Source: Gyrodactylus bullatarudis (taxonomy: Eukaryota; Platyhelminthes; Monogenea; Gyrodactylidea; Gyrodactylidae). From it: DNA of 64,000 nt. Every line of letters begins with the position of its first letter. Within the stretch, counting starts at the first letter, position 1. The stretch lies in NCBI GenBank assembly GCA_012064415.1, contig SSNU01000156.1, positions 1 to 64,000 of the forward strand, written 5' to 3'. The notes under the pieces are model-generated. The model was not told where the DNA came from. It ran no database searches and was given only the letters and a program-made list of their open reading frames with translations. Shown in pieces: positions 10,720-23,500 of the stretch. The position numbers and the translations under genes are program-made.

Positions 10720-11030
10720 GTAATTGGGAATCTATGATTTTTATAAAAATCTCAATTTTTTCCTTCGAATGTGTAGAAGAATCCAGATCACATTGCCTAT
10801 TTTTACCATATGAAGAGAGAAAATTAAAATTTTTTTTTAAATTTCAATTTGGCGCCAAATTACCGTTATTTGAACTTTGAGCTGAAAATTTTTATAATGA
10901 TTAGATAATGGGAAGGGTTTAAGATCAAAACTAGACAAAAAAATCAATTATGCTGAATCTGATTTACTGTTCGAGTTGGATTCCCATTTCTTGATCATTT
11001 TTGCTGCTTGAAATTCAATGAGATTTTGCA
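10720..11030. repeat. fold-back family A, left-arm fragment
   Basis: The segment starts at TTGGGAATCTATGATTTTT and runs through the TTTGGCGCCAAATT block and the GAGCTGAAAATTTTT block into the family's inner sequence, without the second arm. It lies just past the NME7 stop. The rest of the NME7-agrin gap (to 11630) shows no gene. Confidence 0.7.
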
Positions 11031-11630
11031 TGCATTCAAAATCCCTGCCGAGAATTTTAATTATGAGGATGATTCTATGTTTATTTTTAGCTGGATTATT
11101 TCTTCAATAACTTGGAGAGAGGCATTGCAAAGCCATGATCGAATCAGTTTAACAATAAACTTGAAAATTTACAATTTAGATTTCGTTTCCTCTGAAAAAC
11201 TCTGTACGATATGTATCGCTTCAAGAAAACAACAATAAATAATAATATCATAAATGTATGAATTTATTATTTTTTGAATTGTCTGAAAATTTCTCAGGCC
11301 TCTACTCAACAAAATAGGACAATTTTTATTTATTGACAGAGTTGACTTTTTCTTATTCGTTGGTTTTTTTCTATTTACAAAAAGTGAAATGAAATAAATT
11401 CCTGAAAATATATTTTTGTTTTAATTTTAGGCTGGATGTTGACGTTTTCTTGTGTGTTTCATTAGCGTAGCAGAGGGAATGCTTTGTTTCTCGTTCATTT
11501 TACTTGCTCTGCCAAATTCAGATGTGTGTGGGAGGGGGGAGACTTGACAAAATAGAATTCTCATTGGCTAAATGCAATGAAATTCTTTGATTCTTTTTTA
11601 AAATACTGAAAAAAGTAATGCAAAATAGAT

Positions 11631-14600
11631 TTATGGACACTTGTTAATCGGTCCAATAATTCGTATCGGGTCGAGTAGCAAATCGACATTCCTCTGCTCA
11701 ACATCCAACTGCGAGAAGCAACCCATAAAATTTTCCTGATACTCCTTCGGAAATACTGTAAAGGAATAATCTGAAGTGCCGCCGAAAAAGAATTTATCAC
11801 TCGTGATTAATAAGCCATGGTTGTTGAATATTTCTCCGACTACAACGTAGTTATCAACAAGTAATGATATCCGACCACCGTCACGTACAACATACAATTC
11901 ATGCCATAGGCCATCATTCACTTGACGCTCTGATTGAATTCGAATCAGAGAATTGTTATTTCTCGACCCTTTTGCAAGATTTAGTGTCACCTGAAAGAAA
12001 AATAGAATAAAAAATTTCAATATTTTTAATTCTTATCATATCTTCTCTATGTAATGGTTTATTAAGATAAATTTTTCACAAAAAATTAGTAAAAGATAAA
12101 TTAAAATAGGTAAGAAATAATTTTCAACTTATTCATGATTTGAGAAAATAATGAATAATCTATCAAATTAGTTTGAACAAAATTGAATTAGCATTTAATT
12201 CAAATTCAGAGCAAATTTGATCTTAAATTAATTTAGATAAGCTCTTAAAGAATATCAAATTTCAATCATGGACAAATAAAAATTTAAAACTAGTGTGTAT
12301 ACTTTTAAGTAGTTATAAATAAATAAGCTCAAGTTAGCTATGCACTTTCATCGGGCCTGCATTTATATTAGTGATTACTAATCACCAGGGCAACCACAAA
12401 TATTCCCTTAGAAAACTGTAATATGTGCCTGAAATATTCCGCTAAATGGTTTCATATATGCGTTTAAAAATGCTATTTCTTTAATATGAATCATTTATTT
12501 ATTGAAACCGATTATAGGTATAAAATTTAATATTACCATCTAAAAAATTTCTTTCTTTCTTCATGAGAGTTTTAGTGAATGAAAAGGATCTCTCAATCTC
12601 TGAGGTTGTTGGTCGAGCATCAAGCAAAAATGCATAATGAAAAGGAGAAAAATTTTCTTTGTTCTGTTCAATTATTTGAGTTATTGCATTCTTCCTCAGA
12701 CGTTTATCGATATATTCTTTTAATTTTATTGGATTCAAATCTGTAAGAATACGATAATACTCTTGAATTTTAACCAATATGTTGATGAAAACCCCATAAT
12801 TTCGGTGAGTTGATATGGAACGTGAGGATCAAGAACTGCAGTTTTTGCATTTTGGATTATCTTGCCACTTCCTTAACTTTTTGAAAATACTGTATTGCTG
12901 TCAGCCAACTTCCCCATCTTGTTACTACTGCTTTGGGAGGAGAACCAATATCAGAGAACAATGATTTTCTCTTCTTATTCTTGTTAGCAAAAGCCTTAAT
13001 TAAAGCAACAAGATTGTCTCACTTTTCATAATTGTTCTTAATCCTGAGGCAGGCATTATTGATGAGATGGTCTAAACAAGTGACATGAAATAGTTTTGGG
13101 TAGAGAGAAGTCAAAATACTAGATGCAGCTGTAAATTATGTTGCAGCATCTGTTAATAGGAGTAAAAAATTATCTTTTCTAACATCTAAAAGTCGAATGA
13201 GATCATCGATGATTTGACAAGCTTTGTCTCTATTCAAGGAACCATCTATCACTCTAGATTCAATTAAATAGGTTTTGGCTGGTTCATCAATAGTTCCTAT
13301 TGCAGAGTTCGCTATGTTTCTTCCCATCAATTCAGATTCGTCAATCTTGAGGAAAATGTCTTTTTGGTAAATGTAATTTTTAATATCATCCATTTTTTTC
13401 TCGAAAATTTTATGAACTTGGTTTTGACAATTTGTTTCACTTGGTAAAGGTCCAAGGAGCTTATCAAAGAGAGCTTTCAGTTTTGGATCTCGGAGCTTAT
13501 AAAGAGGAATGTCTGCATGAAGAAAAGCCTCTGTTACTTGCAGAGCCTAATTAGATTCTATTAAACAGGGTTGAATAAGTTTTTCTTGTCTTATATTTTT
13601 TGTATGTTTATCGCACATCATATGTTGGTCCACTTGCGATTTCTTGTATGAACTGACTACACACAGACATAATTTGCAATAAAGTGAAGATCCTGATAAT
13701 GAAAATACACTTGGATATAAATCCACATACGTTTGCGACTTCTGTTTTGGAGTAAGAGCAACCCTCGGCATATTTTGTTTGTACTGAGAAAAATTAATTT
13801 TGAATCTTGTTTCAATTCATTTCTCAACCAATAAGAGGTTGAATGAGGTTTACGAGGAGAATGAAAAAAAGAGGAAGAAAGTGGTGCAATTGGACAATTG
13901 ACTTGATTAGACAAAAGTCTTGACAAAAGGCTTGTTGAACTAGCCCTTGAATTTAGTTTTAAAAATATTTTTACTGAGATTCTATCAATATATTCCCATA
14001 TATTCAGAAAATATTCCCTCAAATATGCCTTTTCATATTTTATGATAAAAGAATTTGAATATGCATTATAAACTTAGTAATTTTGCTTTTTTGAGTAATA
14101 TTTTGAAAACTATACCACATGAATGAATATGAATTTTATGCAAAGGGTTGCCCTGCTAATCACTGATCAGTAGGGCGGAAAATTTGCGATTTTTTCGATT
14201 TTTGATATTATTATCAACTGTGTTTTTTAAAAAAGAATATTAAAAAATTAATTCTCTACACCTTTTAGTTCCCAAGATAATTTTGCGATTTTTTTGCGAT
14301 TTCAATCTAGTTTCTACTTTTTTTCCCCTTTTTTTCCCTTTATTTTCCACTTTTTCCCATTTCTTTGTTTCCTCTTTCGTCTCGGTTTCACATCTTATCT
14401 TACCTAGGATACTATTCTAGATAAGTATACTTAATTTCATTGGCTCTAATTAAGATTTTAAGAATAATAATAATTTCATTTTTCATATTTCACCATGCCT
14501 GTACCAAGACAAGTTGTAAAATTGCTCTCAGAGTATGGCTCAACCTTTAAAATTGACAAGGTTCAGATAGGTTTTGTTAAATGTACGATATGTCCTGCCA

Positions 14601-17506
14601 CTTTCAAAGGAACAAAATTGGAATATATATTAAAACATGTTAAAACCAACAAACATGTGGATGCGATGTCTCGTTCTGCAAAACAAGAAGCAATATCTTT
14701 TGAAAAAACAAAGGATGTGAATAAAATTATTGCCAAAGGATTTCTCTCGGCTGGAATACCCTTACGGAAATTGGATAATCCTGGTATTAAGCAAATGTTT
14801 GAAGAACTTGGTGTAAAAGTATGCTCAAGTGTAACAGCAAGAAGTCATTTGGATGAGTTTTACGATTTAGAAAAAGATTCTTTCAGAGAATACGTTCATG
14901 AAAAGAAGATATTTATTCAAGTTGACGAGAGCAAAGTAAACCAAAAGTCAATTTGTGCTATTTTAATTGGAATTCTTGAAAAGCCAGAAAATACCCTTGT
15001 ATGCGATATTATCGAAGTGAAGGAAAAACTAACCTATGAATTTATTGTAAAATCGGTAAAGAAAGTTTTGGAATCGTATCGAATAGAAAAAGATAATTTT
15101 CTTTTATTGCTTTCTGATGCGGCAAGCTACATGATGAAGGCAAAAAGATATCTCAAAATGGAATATCCTAAGCTTTTTCATGTTACATGTTTTGCACATC
15201 TTTTACATAATTGCTCTATGCTAGTTAAAGAATCAATGGAGAATGTTGACAAACTAATTGGCTCTGTTAAGGCAGCCACCATTAAAAATAAGTCACGTAG
15301 AGATCTCTTCTCAGATATGAAAAGGCCTCCTACTCCAATTCCTACAAGATGGGGTACTTGGATTGAAGCTGTTGAATATTATTGTGAAAATCTTCCTGCT
15401 GTGAGAAAGATTTTTTCGGAAGAAAATGAGGATGGAATCATTATGAAGAACGTGAAAAAGTGCTTAGCAAATGATCAGTTGACAAGAGATTTATCAATGA
15501 TCCAACGATGTTACATGCCACTTGTTCAGTCAATCAAAGAAATGGAGAATCGTAAAACTTCATTAAAGAAAGGAATCGAAATTATTCAGAATCTTGATTT
15601 TAAAGAGGATCCCTTAAAAATAGCCCAATACTTGAAAAGCCGGCTTAACGAAAATGACGCAACGAAAATTTTTCAAATGGAAGATGAAAATATTAGTCCT
15701 ATGGAGTACAATCTTTTGTTGAGTTGCAACCCGACTTCAGCTGATGTTGAAAGATGTTTTTCAAAACTTAAGCATTTTTATGACAAAAATAAAACATTCA
15801 AAGAAGAGAACTTGGAAAAATATTTTATTTTGTATGCTAACAAAACTGACTAAAATTTCCCCCTTTTTTCCATTTTTAAAAATAAAATTGCGATTTATTT
15901 GCCCCTTTTGAAGATATTTTTGCGATATTTTTCATTATTTTTTTCCATTTATTTGCCGCCCTACTGATCAGATAAAATTCTAAATTACTCTTATCATGAC
16001 AAGTCGAGTTTATAAGATAAAAAGCTATGTAATAGGATTTTTCTACCGCTGGTTGTGTACTTGCTGTTTGACTTCCCTAGAACTCAGCAACAAGATTTTT
16101 CTAAAATCACTCTAATAAACCTTGATTAAAATAACCTCACTATCATGTTTATTTTTATATAAATATTTAATATATCTACTTATAAGTAACTAACATTATA
16201 CATAAAATATTAATAATTTGTATAATGTTTGAATGATTATATCTTACTTCAATATGACCATCTCTCATCGCCATCAGGAGGAAGTCAGTTCTCAAAATAT
16301 CACGATTATCATGATAATTTTCTTCGTCAAAGATGATAAAAATTAGACCATTGATAGAAGTGGTTTTCATCCTCAATTGAATGTCAGTTTCTTTTCTTGA
16401 AAAAAAGAAATTTTAATTGACATTTATTTTTTAAAAGTAGGAATTTTTATTTTCAATTTGTCAAGAATTCTTTTCATGAAAAATAAGTTGAGATGAGTTC
16501 ATGATTTTTACAAGTATCTCAACTTTTTATTTCTATTCAATAATGAGTTATTTAATGGCGATAACCATTTTGACCATTTGATCAAAATAACTCCTGATCA
16601 ATGATAAGTAAAGCACAAAATTTGCCCGTTTTTGCAACTTATTTTGAGTGAAGAACTTATCAATCGCTTTCTGATAGGTTTACTCATGTAACCTCTAGTA
16701 TGAATTTTTGGATCAACATATCCTGTTTGTACCCTAAATTAGCATATACCCATATAAATCTCATTATTGGTCATTAGGCTAGGCTGAAATTTTTTTTTCT
16801 CCGACCAACTCCCGAGAGGACATACTTTTCTGATGAATTTTAGTATTCAGATCATGTTTTCAATAATTTTAAGCCGTGAAAGTCATTCTCCATTATGTCA
16901 TAGCCCATTTTTCCCACAATATCCCACAGACATGATAAAAAAATCCATGAAGTCTCTCGGATTTTTGTGATTGCATAGTAAAAATTCATTGAAAATTGAG
17001 CGACGATTTGAAAAATTTTGAGTTCTTAAAACCGAATGACATAATGGAGAATCATTTTCGACACATTCTTCAATACAAAATAATGCTTAGAATTGATAGT
17101 TCTATCAGAAAAGTTGGTCCTAATATGAGGTTGAAAATTTCACCCTAGCCTATTATTGGTCATGGATCAATTTCCTTAGATGATAAAACGTGCGTATGTA
17201 AGTCTATTCGAAAATTATGGTTAATTTATATATCCTATTGAATAAGTTATGTTGCTGTCTTAAATACAGATTGAGATACAGTATGGGTTTGTCATATAAT
17301 TCCGATTGACCCATATAAATCAACTCTTTAGATTATTCCATTACTTACTGATTTCTTATCAAATCAGAATAGATGAACACATTTGTACCATCAAAATGGA
17401 CACCCTTTTGGTCATCTTCTGAGATTTTCTGAATCATCATAGTTTCCTCAGCCAGACCTGAATCGAATACTGATTCATTTCCAATCAACGGCTCATCATT
17501 CGACAT
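11631..17506 (-). CDS. agrin: agrin exons 23-25: LamG3 and C-terminus
   Basis: Exons are 17349-17506, 16248-16395 and 11631-11990. The module begins [18 protein letters not shown], closely like the start of vertebrate agrin LamG3. It continues [20 protein letters not shown] and [19 protein letters not shown], and ends [16 protein letters not shown] ... GPINKCP-stop. LamG3 carries the receptor-activating surface in vertebrate agrin; no equivalent function is inferred here. The last intron (11991-16247) holds two adjacent hAT elements. The stop at 11631-11633 faces the end of NME7, so the two genes converge with about 1 kb between them. Confidence 0.85.
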
Positions 17507-20500
17507 CTGTAGAAAATAATAGAATTTTCAGATAATAAAAAGGATAATTTTCCTTTATTTATCTAACTTTTTTCGATTCACAAATCTGATCTTCAGCAAT
17601 ATTCATCAGTGACTCATAGCTGAGTTGTTCCTTGAGGAAAGACTCTTTTATACTTGCAGACTCCAACAATTCGCTAACTTTTGCTGAATTTTCTAACGGT
17701 GTCGAACATTTACATTGGGCTTTGTTAATAACAGTGCCTTCATTGATAACTTCAAGAGTTGGTATACATACATCACTTGTTATACTAGTTAAGCATTCAT
17801 TTGTCTTGTATCCACACGGACTGCCTTGATACTGGGTTATATCCTTCCAGGATTCTAGTTCTCCACTTGTATCGAATGAATTCTTTCCAGCCAATACCAG
17901 GGCTGCATCATTGAGACGAATCTATTTTAAAAAACATTCTTTTACTCAAACATCTCAATTTTTCTAATTTTCCTTCGCAACTTTTTCGTTATTTGAGTTC
18001 ATAGTTTCGAATTTTGTAATCCAAAAATCTTCAACTTTGAGGTTAGTTTTCTCCCAGATAACTTTATATGTAAAAACAGTGGTAAATAGCTCAAATTATG
18101 AGAAATCTTTCAAATTATCGTCATCGCTAAAGTCTTTTGATATAATAATTCCCCTTTGAAGATTTCTAAATCCCAAACCTGCTTTCAGATTTTATTTTTG
18201 GTGAATATTTTTACGTACGATAATTCGTAAAATATTCATCCATAAGATTTAATATCGTAAATTCATCATGGAATTGACATTTGCTTGTCCGATTTCAAAC
18301 ATCCTAAGTGTATGAGAAGCCGATCTCTATCAAGTTAGATTTCATATGGACATAGTAATAACTAGGGCCTCAAAAAGTCTTAAAAGACATATTTTTTTCT
18401 AAGAGACATTTTCACTGGAGGATCAAGAATTTTCTTTCAGAATTTATTTTTCTTGATCCGGATCAAAGTTATAAAGTCTTGGATCGGTCTAATTTTTTTT
18501 ATTAGGTCATAAAGTCTTTAGGTCAATTTTTTTAAGTCTTAAAATCGAAATTTCAAAATTAGATATTTGAATAACAATTTCGAAATTATTTTGAAGAAAG
18601 CTCACAAAGAAAGTGGCATGCTTGACTCCTATTGGTTTAAAAATTTGATTGCATTGTACAATGTACATGTCTGTTCTATACCTATTGTTTGTGTGTCGCA
18701 TCTAACATGTAGTATGAGGAATTAACCAATCAGATTCATTCACGCCATGTCAATATCCCATGTTGATTAGTACTCAATGCTTAAATTTGAAAGCTGTCAG
18801 TCATTATTATCATGCCTAAGCAAAGAGCACCATTATCGAATAAATCCTTAAAATACAAATTAATGTATCCAGATGAGTTCCAATTTACAACACAAGGAAC
18901 TTTATTGTGCAAGCTATGCAACAAAATTGTTAAGTGTGACAAGCAGTTCAATGTAGACCAGCACTGGATATCAAAGACCCACCAAAAGCTCATTATAATA
19001 AAAATGTTTGATTTTTTTTTCTACTTATAGGAAATAATATTTGAGGTCTTAAAAAATGACCTAAAAATTTCAAAAGTTGTTTATAGGTCTAGAAATTTGG
19101 TTTTTAGGTCTAATTTCTTGAGGCCCTAGTAATAACCTGTAGTTGAATTGGTAAAATATCTAAAAAAACTTAGTTTGCACATTGTAATTATTCTCTATCG
19201 GCTAAAAAAAGTTTGTTATACTGTTATAATGCATTTCTGTTGCCAGTGGAAAATTACTCACTCTTTGAATTGCTCCCGACCAGAAAGATTCATAAATATT
19301 TATCAAAGGAGGCAGAGCAACATTGATCAATGGGAATGATCCAAAGTAAATACGAGATTTAGACAAATTGAAGTTTGTAAACTGAAAAGAGAATAGTTTC
19401 ATCTTAAATATTTCAGATCTGATTCTGACTGAAAAACAATATAAAAATGTATTAATCAGACATGGTTTATCGATAAAATGAAAAGATGTCAGCATTAGGA
19501 AAATAGACTGTTATTATTAGTTACGTAACGAAAAAATAACACAAATATAGGCATAAAAAACATTTTCTTCATACTGGGGTCAATCTGACCCCAGATAACC
19601 GTTTGCGTATGTAAAAGGTTTTTATTTGTTTTAGAAGTAATATGAAAAATAATGACATATCTGATTTTTTCTAGGAAAAACAAATAAACAAACTTGGAAT
19701 AAATCGAAATTTTATGAAAAAATAATAATAAATAAATAAGTTACATGGTTTCAAGGTGTCGGTGGGGTCAGATTGACCCCAATATCCGTATGAGGGTTAA
19801 TTTCTATGGTAGACCTCGATGAAAATTTTAATACATGGGAAATTCCGGGCGGGAACAATATAGGTTGCTTATTATCACATTTTATTTACTTCAAGTCCCC
19901 ACTCCAGCATAACTGAAAATTTACTTTCGACATCAAAAATAAAATTTGATTTCTCATAATAAGAAAGACGATAAAATTAGTAAAATTTAAACATCATTAT
20001 TCATTTTAAATAACCAAATAGTTGAAAAAATTATACAGTTACAAAGAAATGAATAATGAAATAGATCTTCAAAATCATAGAATCCTTCAATAGACCTGGA
20101 TTATTATCTGAAGACAAGCTTCCTCTTAACAGTGATGTTGTTAATCATTTCTTGTATCTTCGTAATCAAGGAGATAGGAAAAAGTTCAAAGAATTTCGAA
20201 AGTTGACTATTAATAAAGTTCTATAGAAACATTCCGGAAAATCCCAATAGATGTTCTTCCTCGAACTAGTCTAACGACGAAATTCAATCATCTGTTGGAA
20301 TTAAGAACTAATTCGTTTTGATTGCAGACACTAGTTTTTCATATTTTATAACCTTATGATTACTATCATAGATTACTAATCTCATTCGCCAATTTGATGA
20401 ATTGATAGAACATTTTTTTTATTTTATTTTTTTATACATCATTTTTCATTTATTTTGCCTTGAACGAAAACCCCTATAAAGATTACTTTTTTATTTTGTA

Positions 20501-23500
20501 ATTATCAATTTTATTTAAATATAAGAAATTCGTCTAACAAAAAAAAAAATTCATCAAAGAACAAAAAGGAGTTATCAGAAGAATGGAATAAATTATTTCC
20601 TGCTCTAACTTGCAAGTGTTATTTGCCAAGAGACGTTCTCACAGTCAGAAAAAGTAAGCCTTGTTCTTATATTAATAATTCCCATCATGCTATAATGATT
20701 CGTTTTCTGACTGATCAAAATGGCAATAGAAACATCTCAATAAATGACTTAAATAATGAAATAAATGAGTTTGACGAAAATCAACGCAGAGTCGAGATCC
20801 AAGTTATCAATGAAATTTTTCCTCTGCCACCAGCCCCTGTCGAACAGAATCTTGGACAAGTTCAACCAGTAAATCAAGTTCAAGAAGAAGCTATTGAAAG
20901 AGTCCCTACTCCTCCACCTCAAGATCCATCGCCTCCTCAGGCTATAGAATCTGCTAGTCCTATACCAAACAGATATAATAAAACTCCTTGCCCAAATACC
21001 TATTTAAAGAAGTGGCAATATGAGATCAGTGTTCGAGGAGCTGTTGATATCATTAACACTTATATTCTGAAATGGGTCTTTTGCAAGAGCATGGTTCTTC
21101 AATTAAACTGACTGAGTACAAAATTCGAACTGAAGCATTGAAGCACAAGACTATGTTTGAACAACAAATACCTGAAGAGATAAAGTGCCTACAAATTGAT
21201 GCTGCTGGTAAAAAAACAGCAAGATATCGGAATACCTGTCTTACAAAATACAAATTCAGTCCAATCTCTCCAGGTTATAGCATGTGATGGTGCTTTAAAT
21301 AATTTGAGTCCAAATGTTGGATTAGTATCACTTATGGAAAGGACTCTTAACAGAAATCTGCTCAGAATCGTTTGTCTAATTCATGCAGTAGAAAATGATT
21401 GAAAATTTTCAAGTTGTTCTTCCCCAGATTGAATTTAATTTAATTCAGTAAGGTATTGGGCTAAGTCATCAAAATTATCCTTGTAAAAGCAAGTAGATGA
21501 TTGAAAGGATAACACAAATAAGGTCTTTACTTTGGGCAGACTCAATACTTTATTTTGGTTCATTCCTGTTTCTATAACTGTCCGGTTTTTTCAACTTTAA
21601 ATGAAATGAAATTTTGGAAACAGTAAAGGCTGTTTTTAGTTCCGTTCCTTGCTTAGATTTTGATCTTTATTTCAATGGTACGAAGGCTTTCTATAACACA
21701 TAAAATTACTAACTTTGTAATTCAATGATCATCATTAAAATCAGAAAACCTACTGTATTGAGTAATACTAAATTTATTTAAATGGCAATTTTTTTGTTTA
21801 GAAAAAAATATTTGAACAAAGTTGCGTTGAAAATTAATACTTACTCTTCTACGTAATCCCATAGGAATGCGATTGTAATTAGATGGGGTCTGAAAAAAAC
21901 ATTGATTTGATATTTACATATTTTTTCTGAAATAATTGCCTTACCAGCTTGATTCCCGATGCGAATTTACGATTGAGATAGACCTGTAAAATTCGAGCCT
22001 TTTTAATAAGCAAAAGATTAGTCCATTCATTGGGTAGTATATTCAAAACAAGATGGTGTCCATCTTCTGGGTTATACCCGTTAAATGAAAATGGATCTCT
22101 AGCTTCTTTTGTCTGACCAGACCTCAGTACAATGACCAGTTGACTTTCTGATTTCTGATAAATGAACAAATACGGCCCATCAATGTTGCCAGTCTTCAGG
22201 TCAGGTTCAGAAACTATCGCCATGATGAAACCTATGGGCCATATTTTTATTTTATTTTTTTAATCTTTTTGATTATCTTCTAATAATTACCTGGTTTATT
22301 CCCGGGTAAAAAGTCAATGTCAACGTCTAATCGACGACTTTTCAATACCTGTGGTCCCCTGGGTCCCTTGAGACTGATGAAGGATGAAACTCCGTTGAAG
22401 AACGGCACAATAGCTACCTCTGAAATTAAAATTCGATCATCATTAAATTCAGATCTCTATGCAAATTTGATTGAATTTTAGGAACAATAAGAAATCTTAC
22501 TCGATTCACAAAAATTGCCCGTCCATCCTGGCTGACAGGTACATGAGAAATCCATGTTATTTTCTGTAACACATGATCCTTCATTTAAACAAGGATTTGG
22601 ATCACAAACTGAACTAGATTGCATTTGATTTGTCATAACTTTCTCTTCTATTAATAACAGAAAAAGGTCAAGTTTTTCAAAGGATTTTAAAGGAGAGTTA
22701 ACTAACTGAAACATGAGGGTGGTTGGTTATCAGAATTAATCGGTCCAATACCGGTCCATACTGGCTTTAATTTTGTATTACTTCTCGATATTTGTGTCAT
22801 GTCCAAGGTGTATTTTATCCCAAGACTGTTTTCAAAAGCAATCTTTGTCACACAACCCTTGAAACCATTTCCAGAAGATAATTTTGGATTTCTATTTAAA
22901 AAAGTTGTAATTTTTTAAAATCAGTAAAGCAGTTAGACTTTATCAATTATGAATAACAAGAAAAACTTTTTTACACCAACAATGGTCAGGATAAATTTTA
23001 TTTCCCCTCGCCTTAAGCTAATGAATAGTGATCCCCAAAGATAGGATAGTTTTTACCATTCCACTTCGTTAAAATGGCACCTTATCAACTATTAGTTGGA
23101 ATTAACATGAAACGCACTAAGGCTTTTTAGACTCATATGAAGGCTTTTTTCATTGCAGCTTTTAAAAGGAAATGCTCAACAAGCTGGTGCTAGTGTCGAA
23201 AGAATAGTTTACTGTAAATTATGTTTCATGAGATTGAAAATATTTAGAAAATAAAAATTATTTTTCTTATTTACGGGTAAGTTGTAGGAACCTTTCACAT
23301 GATTCCCTGTAAGAAATTTGAAAAATAGTTATTATCAACTCAAGAGATATTAAATTCCTTGGACTAGGGTGGCGGCCAATATTCTTGGATTGTCTGTGAT
23401 TAATAGGACCTCAAAAAACTTAAAAATGACCTGAAATTTTAAGTACCATATTCACAGTATAACATACTACTGTGAGTGAGTACAAGCTAATCTTTTAGAA

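Noticed and set aside
11008..11238. 76-codon plus-strand frame after NME7
   Set aside because: It begins inside a family A fold-back fragment and has no conserved features.
11432..11470. Possible last NME7 exon after the acceptor TTTTAG
   Set aside because: The frame either ends after three residues or needs a phase that the donor at 10594 does not give. Reading exon 3 to its own stop at 10621 gives the expected C-terminus.
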